A DNA stretch of 10,864 nt, from NCBI GenBank assembly GCA_902984215.1, contig CADWAF010003250.1, positions 1 through 10,864 of the forward strand, written 5' to 3'. The first letter of the stretch is position 1. Each line of letters opens with the position of its first letter. Source of the stretch: Willaertia magna. Lineage: Eukaryota > Heterolobosea > Eutetramitea > Acrasida > Naegleriidae. The translations under genes and the position numbers were made by a program. A model generated the notes under the pieces. It saw only the letters and a list, made by a program, of their open reading frames with translations. It searched no databases and was not told the origin of the DNA. Shown in pieces: positions 6,547 to 10,864 of this stretch.

Positions 6547-7846
6547 TTAAAGAACGATACTTTTGTTTTTCTGTTGTAATTTGTTGTTTCATATAATTTA
6601 CATCTTTTAAATCTTTCTTTAAAATAGAAAGTAAATTCATTAAACCATCTGTTTGTTGTTCTAAAAAAACTTTAACACTTTCTTTTCTTTCTTCATCTAT
6701 TAAATTTTTATCTGTATTCATTAATAAATTAGATTGTTGTAAATAATAATTTACTTGTGGAACTAGTTCATTTAATCTTCCTCTATATTGATTAGGTTTA
6801 TGTAATTCTCTTTGTAATGTATTTAATTTATTTCTTAGAGAAATATCTTCATTTCTAATACCTACACCTTGTTGCATTAATACTTCTAATTTTCTTTGTA
6901 TTTTTAATATTCTTGTTGAAAGATCCATATGTCTTTGTTTAATTTGTTCAATTTTAGTTAAAGCATCAACTTCATGTTTTCTTTTACATTCATTTACTTT
7001 AGAATCTAAATGTTTTACAAATTGATTTAAAACTTCAACTCTTTTCTGTTGTTGTTCTACTCTTTGTGTTACATCTCTAAATCCTCTAGCTGGAACAGGT
7101 ACAAGTTTAGTTGGATCTGGATTTTGAATCATTGCTTGTTTCCATTGATCCATTGGTATTAACTGTGAGTATTTCATCATTAATCCATTTAATGTTGGTT
7201 GTAATTTATTTTCTTCTACAACATTATAAAAAAAATAATTAAATCTACAATATAAACTTGTATCATCATATTTTTGTTTAATTATATTTAATTGTTGTTC
7301 TACTGTAGGTGCTTGTTGTTGTAATTGACTTGGAAACATACCACCACCTCCTCCAGGAAGCATAAATCCACCACCCATTGTTTGTTGTTGTTGTTGTGGT
7401 TGACCTGTTTGTCCAAAATTAAACCCAGATGTTGTTGTACCTGTATTAGTAGTAGGTTGTCCAAAGTTAAAACCAGATGTTTGTTGTTGTTGACCTGTTG
7501 TAGTACCTGTAGTTCCAAAATTAAAACCGGTTGTGCCAGTTGTTGTACCGGTGGTCGTTGGCTGTGATGTTCCAAAATTAAATCCTGTTGTGGTAGCAGG
7601 TTTATTAGTATTAGATGTACCAAAATTGAATCCTGTTGTATTACCAGTGTTGGTTGTTGGTTGCGTAGATGATGATCCAAAGTTAAAACCACTGGTTCCG
7701 GTAGTTGTTGAAGGTTGTGTTGTTCCTCCTGTATTTCCGAAGCTGAAACCTGTACTTCCCCCAGTTGTTGTTGCAGGCTTATTACCACCGAAACTAAAGC
7801 CAGAACCTGTGTTAGTGGATGTTCCTCCAAAAGTAAATCCTGACAT
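6542..7846 (-). CDS. NUP54: Nuclear pore FG nucleoporin Nup54 (Nup57 in yeast)
   Basis: Nup54 is a subunit of the Nup62-Nup58-Nup54 complex in the central channel of the nuclear pore, where its FG repeats bind transport receptors. Residues 1-145 carry nine G-F-x-F-G repeats (about residues 3, 16, 33, 53, 72, 88, 107, 125 and 141) in Thr/Gly/Gln/Asn-rich spacers. A Gly-rich stretch (158-170) follows, then the conserved domain. It has W-K-Q-A-M-I-Q-N-P-D-P-T-K-L-V-P-V-P-A-R-G-F at 235-256, a Nup54 hallmark, and then coiled helices to residue 434. P-N-Q-Y-R-G-R-L-N-E-L at 351-361 is also typical. At 434 residues it is somewhat shorter than human Nup54. ATG 7846 is the first in frame; no intron is needed. 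The gene converges on mL52 and diverges from the GAF/PAS gene. Other FG nucleoporins are unlikely given the N-P-D-P-x-K-L-x-P-V-P block. Confidence 0.92.
   Translation of the reverse strand: MSGFTFGGTSTNTGSGFSFGGNKPATTTGGSTGFSFGNTGGTTQPSTTTGTSGFNFGSSSTQPTTNTGNTTGFNFGTSNTNKPATTTGFNFGTSQPTTTGTTTGTTGFNFGTTGTTTGQQQQTSGFNFGQPTTNTGTTTSGFNFGQTGQPQQQQQTMGGGFMLPGGGGGMFPSQLQQQAPTVEQQLNIIKQKYDDTSLYCRFNYFFYNVVEENKLQPTLNGLMMKYSQLIPMDQWKQAMIQNPDPTKLVPVPARGFRDVTQRVEQQQKRVEVLNQFVKHLDSKVNECKRKHEVDALTKIEQIKQRHMDLSTRILKIQRKLEVLMQQGVGIRNEDISLRNKLNTLQRELHKPNQYRGRLNELVPQVNYYLQQSNLLMNTDKNLIDEERKESVKVFLEQQTDGLMNLLSILKKDLKDVNYMKQQITTEKQKYRSLK
7412..7840 (-). repeat. Nine-unit GFxFG repeat tract of Nup54
   Basis: The units read GFTFG, GFSFG, GFSFG and then six GFNFG, spaced 13-20 residues apart, coded by near-identical DNA (AAATTTTGG-like cores on the minus strand). 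The spacers are built mostly from ACA/ACT Thr and GGT Gly codons. Because of this repetition, frames on both strands stay open through the tract without being genes. Confidence 0.9.
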
Positions 7847-8099
7847 TTTTTATGTTGAATTCTTTCGAGATGAATTGATAAAAAAACAAAATAAAAAATA
7901 AGATTAAACGATGTTTGGCATTGTCGCGGATAACATTGTTTTTGTTTTATTGTGGTGTATTTATTCCTAATGAAAGAATTCAAATTTAAAAGGAGACGTT
8001 TCTGATAGAACCCATAGATGAAAAAACGATTTTCAAATTCGGCGGGATTTAGAATCTACAGATGTCACAATAGACAAAATCCCAAAAATTTAAAAAATA
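7847..8099. promoter_or_regulatory. Shared divergent promoter of NUP54 and the GAF/PAS gene
   Basis: The two start codons lie 253 bp apart, head to head, so both promoters must be in this spacer. Against an A/T-rich background two G+C islands stand out: GTCGCGG at 7923-7929 and TTCGGCGGGA at 8038-8047. The second reads TCCCGCCGAA on the other strand and resembles an E2F/DP core (TTTCCCGCC-like). Whether this organism uses such sites here is inference. Confidence 0.35.
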
Positions 8100-10709
8100 A
8101 TGTCATCGTCGTCCTTAATTGAGAGCGGCAGACAAAGTAAAATAACGATTACTAGAAGTGAAGAAAGTAATCAAGAAGAGGAAGAGAATATAACAGAAAA
8201 TGGTAATGCAGAGAAAATTGTTGTTAATAAAATTGAAAATAAATCTTCGGAACAAACAAGAGAAGAAGAAGAAGAAACAAAATCAAAACTTTCCTCTAAT
8301 AATTCTTCTTCACTGATTAACGGAGAGCAATTAATAGTAGAAGGAAATGAATTTAATGACTCCGAGTCTATCGGTAGTAATATTGATCCTAACAAAGAAT
8401 TTAAACTTAAGGCAATTAAAAGTACCGCAAAAGAACAATATTTAGAAAATGACAAAACTCTAAAAAGTTTTATTGAAAGATTAAAGAAATTATATAATGA
8501 TGCTATTATATCACCAGAGGATGTAACAAAGATAAATAATCTAGAAAATGGAGGTATTCCTGATAGATTATCGTTTGATGCCGCCTTAAATGAAATAGTA
8601 TTGCACTTTAATGAAATGGAAAATAACTATTCAACCGATATAACATCTTTAAGACAAGATCTTACAATATTAAGAAAGGATAAAGAGGTGAAGATCAGAG
8701 AATGGAAAGAAAGATATGATAAATTACAAAGTAGATGGAATGAAACAATGGCTAACTTGGACGATTTACAATTTGAAAAGGAAGAATTAAGAAAAGAGAG
8801 AGATTCTCTATTTTTTATGAAGAAATCTATTTCAAATACTGAAAGTGAAAATATTAGTATGAGTGATATGTGGAAAAGTTTTAAACAATCAAAAGAGTTT
8901 AAAGATACTATGGTAAAACAAAAATTGGAACATATTAAATCTTTTTTTAATAACTTATTACTTGCTATGACTGAAACATTAGCTAGTCAAATAGGTATAA
9001 TATATATATTTCAACCAAAAACAAACGAATTAAGGAGTTTTTCAATTGCAAATAATATAGGCAATTCAAATGAAAAGAATATAAAGAAAATTGTAATTCC
9101 TTCAAATCAGGGCATTACTGGAGATGTTTTCTCTAAAGGTATCCCTGTAAATGCATTTGATTCTTATTCATATAAAAGATTTAATAAGACAATTGATAGG
9201 ATGGCTGGTATTAAGACTAAAACAGTAGTATCTTATCCTCTTTTCTCACAGAAAAAGAATGCTACTATTGGAGTATTAGAAATGTTAAATAAAACTAATG
9301 GAAAAGAACAATTTGATATACAAGATGAAGCAAGAATGACAGAATTTTCCTTTATAATAAGTCATCTTATTGACAGTGAAATTGATTATTTTCAAAACAT
9401 AGGATCTAGATCTCGTAAGCCTTCCAACAACAATAGCGTTGAGGGAAGCTCGCCTAGAGAAGACAAAAAGAAAATGTTAAAATCAGGAAGACATAAATCA
9501 ACTACTCGTGTAGTTGATGGGAATGACGACTCTGAATTAGGAGTTATAGAGAAGCTTAGAGAAAAGAATGACAGTCTAATACCAAAAGATATAGAAGATT
9601 ATATAAAAAAACTAGAGGCTTGTTGGAGAAGGGCTGTAGGAGAAACCGCTCAACTAAGGAATACATATACAAAGAGTGAAAGAGAACTATCTGAAAAACA
9701 AAATAGAATTTCGTTCTTAGATAAAAAAGTTACTGAATTAGAGCATTTAGCAGAGGAATTGAAAACAAAGTTAATTTCTGAAACTAAGGACCACAAAGCA
9801 TTAAAAAACGAATGGAAAACAAAGGAATCCGAATTAAAACAAGAAGTGGAGGAATATAAACGAACAAGTCAGCAGCTAATGGCAGAACAGGCTAAACGTG
9901 GAAAGGAAGATAATACTAAAACACTCAATTTGCCTATTTCTTCAGCTAATTCATTGTCTAGGACCTATGTCAATGTTGCTGACAAAAAGATTGAACTGCC
10001 TTACTTAGATATGAAACACCAAAACAAAAAAGTAATCATTTCTTTATCCCCTAAGAAGGAGCCATCCTCTAATACTCTTCTTAGCAATAACACTCCTGTA
10101 AGCGATTCTGTAGAGAGTACTAATAACAATAATAATTTGGAAATTGAGCGACAAAAACATAATGAAGAGATACCGCAAACAAAGAATGCTTTTGTTCCCG
10201 TATTTTCTAATGCTGTAATTAATACTTTGATATCACTACCTCCATTGTTCCATGAGCTATTTGTTCAGTTACCAATAGCTGCAGTACTATTAACTAAAAA
10301 ACACAGAATATGGAGAGTAAATACTAAATTTACCAGTCTAGTGGAATGTACAAATGAACAAACATTAATTGGATTGCACTTTTCGGATATTTGTGTTGGG
10401 ATAGATGAGGAATCTTTGCCAAAGCTATTGCAGTTTGATATTGTTCAAGGACTTGGTATTACAAAATGTGAAGAAGTCGGCAACCTATTAATAGGAGGTT
10501 CATCCTCCACATTTAGTACAATAACGCCCAACCACAATGAAAATAACCAAAAGAAAAGAGTTTTTGTAAAGGTAAATGCACATATAGGAAAAATTGGATT
10601 GTCTGGACAAAAGTTTGTGACAACAACAAGTACTAATGTTCCTCCAAAGGTTATGAAAGCTCCTTTTTATTGTATATTACTTTACAAAGTTAAATCACAA
10701 AATAACTAA
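8100..10709 (+). CDS. GAF- and PAS-domain coiled-coil protein, function unrecognised
   Basis: I recognise domains but not a named gene. The 869-residue protein has an acidic Ser/Glu/Asn-rich N-terminus (1-100), a coiled coil at about 180-240 and a GAF domain at about 276-428. The GAF has the phosphodiesterase-type core Q-G-I-T-G-D-V and A-F-D-S-Y...R-F-N-K-T-I-D-R...G-V-L-E-M-L-N-K. It keeps the complete NKFDE signature: Asn397, Lys398, Phe405, Asp409, Glu410. A second coiled coil spans about 496-600. A disordered Ser/Asn stretch follows, with S-P-K-K at 650-653, a possible CDK site. Residues about 714-866 look like a PAS domain (L-P-I-A-A-V-L-L...R-I-W-R-V-N-T-K-F...I-G-L-H-F-S-D-I). No kinase, cyclase, phosphodiesterase or membrane segment is visible, so it may be a soluble cyclic-nucleotide or small-ligand sensor acting through partner binding. 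ATG 8100 has an in-frame stop at 8091-8093. Confidence 0.75.
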   Translation: MSSSSLIESGRQSKITITRSEESNQEEEENITENGNAEKIVVNKIENKSSEQTREEEEETKSKLSSNNSSSLINGEQLIVEGNEFNDSESIGSNIDPNKEFKLKAIKSTAKEQYLENDKTLKSFIERLKKLYNDAIISPEDVTKINNLENGGIPDRLSFDAALNEIVLHFNEMENNYSTDITSLRQDLTILRKDKEVKIREWKERYDKLQSRWNETMANLDDLQFEKEELRKERDSLFFMKKSISNTESENISMSDMWKSFKQSKEFKDTMVKQKLEHIKSFFNNLLLAMTETLASQIGIIYIFQPKTNELRSFSIANNIGNSNEKNIKKIVIPSNQGITGDVFSKGIPVNAFDSYSYKRFNKTIDRMAGIKTKTVVSYPLFSQKKNATIGVLEMLNKTNGKEQFDIQDEARMTEFSFIISHLIDSEIDYFQNIGSRSRKPSNNNSVEGSSPREDKKKMLKSGRHKSTTRVVDGNDDSELGVIEKLREKNDSLIPKDIEDYIKKLEACWRRAVGETAQLRNTYTKSERELSEKQNRISFLDKKVTELEHLAEELKTKLISETKDHKALKNEWKTKESELKQEVEEYKRTSQQLMAEQAKRGKEDNTKTLNLPISSANSLSRTYVNVADKKIELPYLDMKHQNKKVIISLSPKKEPSSNTLLSNNTPVSDSVESTNNNNNLEIERQKHNEEIPQTKNAFVPVFSNAVINTLISLPPLFHELFVQLPIAAVLLTKKHRIWRVNTKFTSLVECTNEQTLIGLHFSDICVGIDEESLPKLLQFDIVQGLGITKCEEVGNLLIGGSSSTFSTITPNHNENNQKKRVFVKVNAHIGKIGLSGQKFVTTTSTNVPPKVMKAPFYCILLYKVKSQNN

Positions 10710-10757
10710 TATATACAGTACGTTTCGTGTTGTTTCCTGCAATTAGTGTGGAAAACA

Positions 10758-10763
10758 AATAAA
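10758..10763 (+). terminator. AATAAA polyadenylation signal of the GAF/PAS gene
   Basis: AATAAA lies 48 bp after the stop codon at 10707-10709; another follows at 10801-10806. The remaining bases to the window end are A/T-rich with no gene visible. Confidence 0.45.
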
Positions 10764-10864
10764 TTTGATAAAATTTTAATTTTTGTAACAGATTTTTGTA
10801 AATAAATTGGTTCTTTTATTTTATTATATTTAAATTATTACTAATTAATAAATTAACTTAAAAA

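Noticed and set aside
7300..7983. Long open frames overlapping NUP54 (minus 7300-7983; plus 7325-7567 and 7533-7901)
   Set aside because: They arise because the Gly/Thr/Gln/FG repeat DNA stays open in other frames. The products are monotonous Gln/Leu/Val or Cys/Val/Pro strings, while the 6542-7846 frame carries a conserved nucleoporin.
8171..8455. Minus-strand open frame under the GAF/PAS N-terminus
   Set aside because: It mirrors the Glu/Ser/Asn-rich acidic segment as a Ser/Leu/Phe-rich string with no independent support.
1..10864. Mobile element, integrated virus, CRISPR array or bacterial-style operon
   Set aside because: No transposase, reverse transcriptase, terminal repeats, capsid or spacer-repeat pattern is visible; all recognisable genes are ordinary eukaryotic cellular genes with eukaryotic 3' signals.

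Overview
This window reads as the nuclear genome of a free-living, mitochondrion-bearing protist. It is strongly A+T-rich and gene-dense. Most genes are intronless; the one visible intron is 42 nt with GTAAGT...TAG borders. All seven stop codons are TAA, and AATAAA signals lie close behind most of them. The proteins are eukaryotic: an FG nucleoporin, a mitoribosomal protein, an autophagy scaffold, a PQ-loop transporter and a Pmp3-type proteolipid. Small introns, compact spacing and Asn/Ser/Thr-rich low-complexity inserts would fit a heterolobosean amoeboflagellate (Naegleria/Willaertia-like). That placement is inference; a dictyostelid-like amoeba is less likely because the intron is so short and the spacers are not uniformly A/T.

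Layout. Positions 2-106 hold the last 34 codons of an unrecognised gene. Positions 308-532 hold a small two-exon gene for a Pmp3/UPF0057 membrane proteolipid. Positions 920-3760 encode a 946-residue coiled-coil protein whose C-terminus looks like the Claw domain of FIP200/RB1CC1 and Atg11, the scaffold of the Atg1/ULK autophagy-initiation complex. Positions 4094-6022 encode a seven-helix PQ-loop transporter with an unusually large internal loop. Positions 6093-6491 encode mitochondrial ribosomal protein mL52. Positions 6542-7846 on the minus strand encode Nup54, with nine GFxFG-type repeats. Positions 8100-10709 encode an unrecognised sensor-like protein with a PDE-type GAF domain (complete NKFDE motif), two coiled coils and a C-terminal PAS-like domain.

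Genes 308 through 6491 are all on the plus strand. mL52 and Nup54 converge with only 50 bp between stop codons. Nup54 and the GAF/PAS gene diverge from a shared 253-bp spacer. The genes do not form one pathway. The only functional neighbourhood worth noting is the autophagy scaffold next to a likely vacuole/lysosome transporter, which may be coincidence.

I see no mobile element, CRISPR array, tRNA, rRNA or viral gene. The points most worth following up are the divergent Atg11/FIP200 homologue, the GAF+PAS protein with no output domain, the modified PQ-loop transporter, the small spliced gene that a plain ORF search misses, and two spacers with unexplained inverted repeats.
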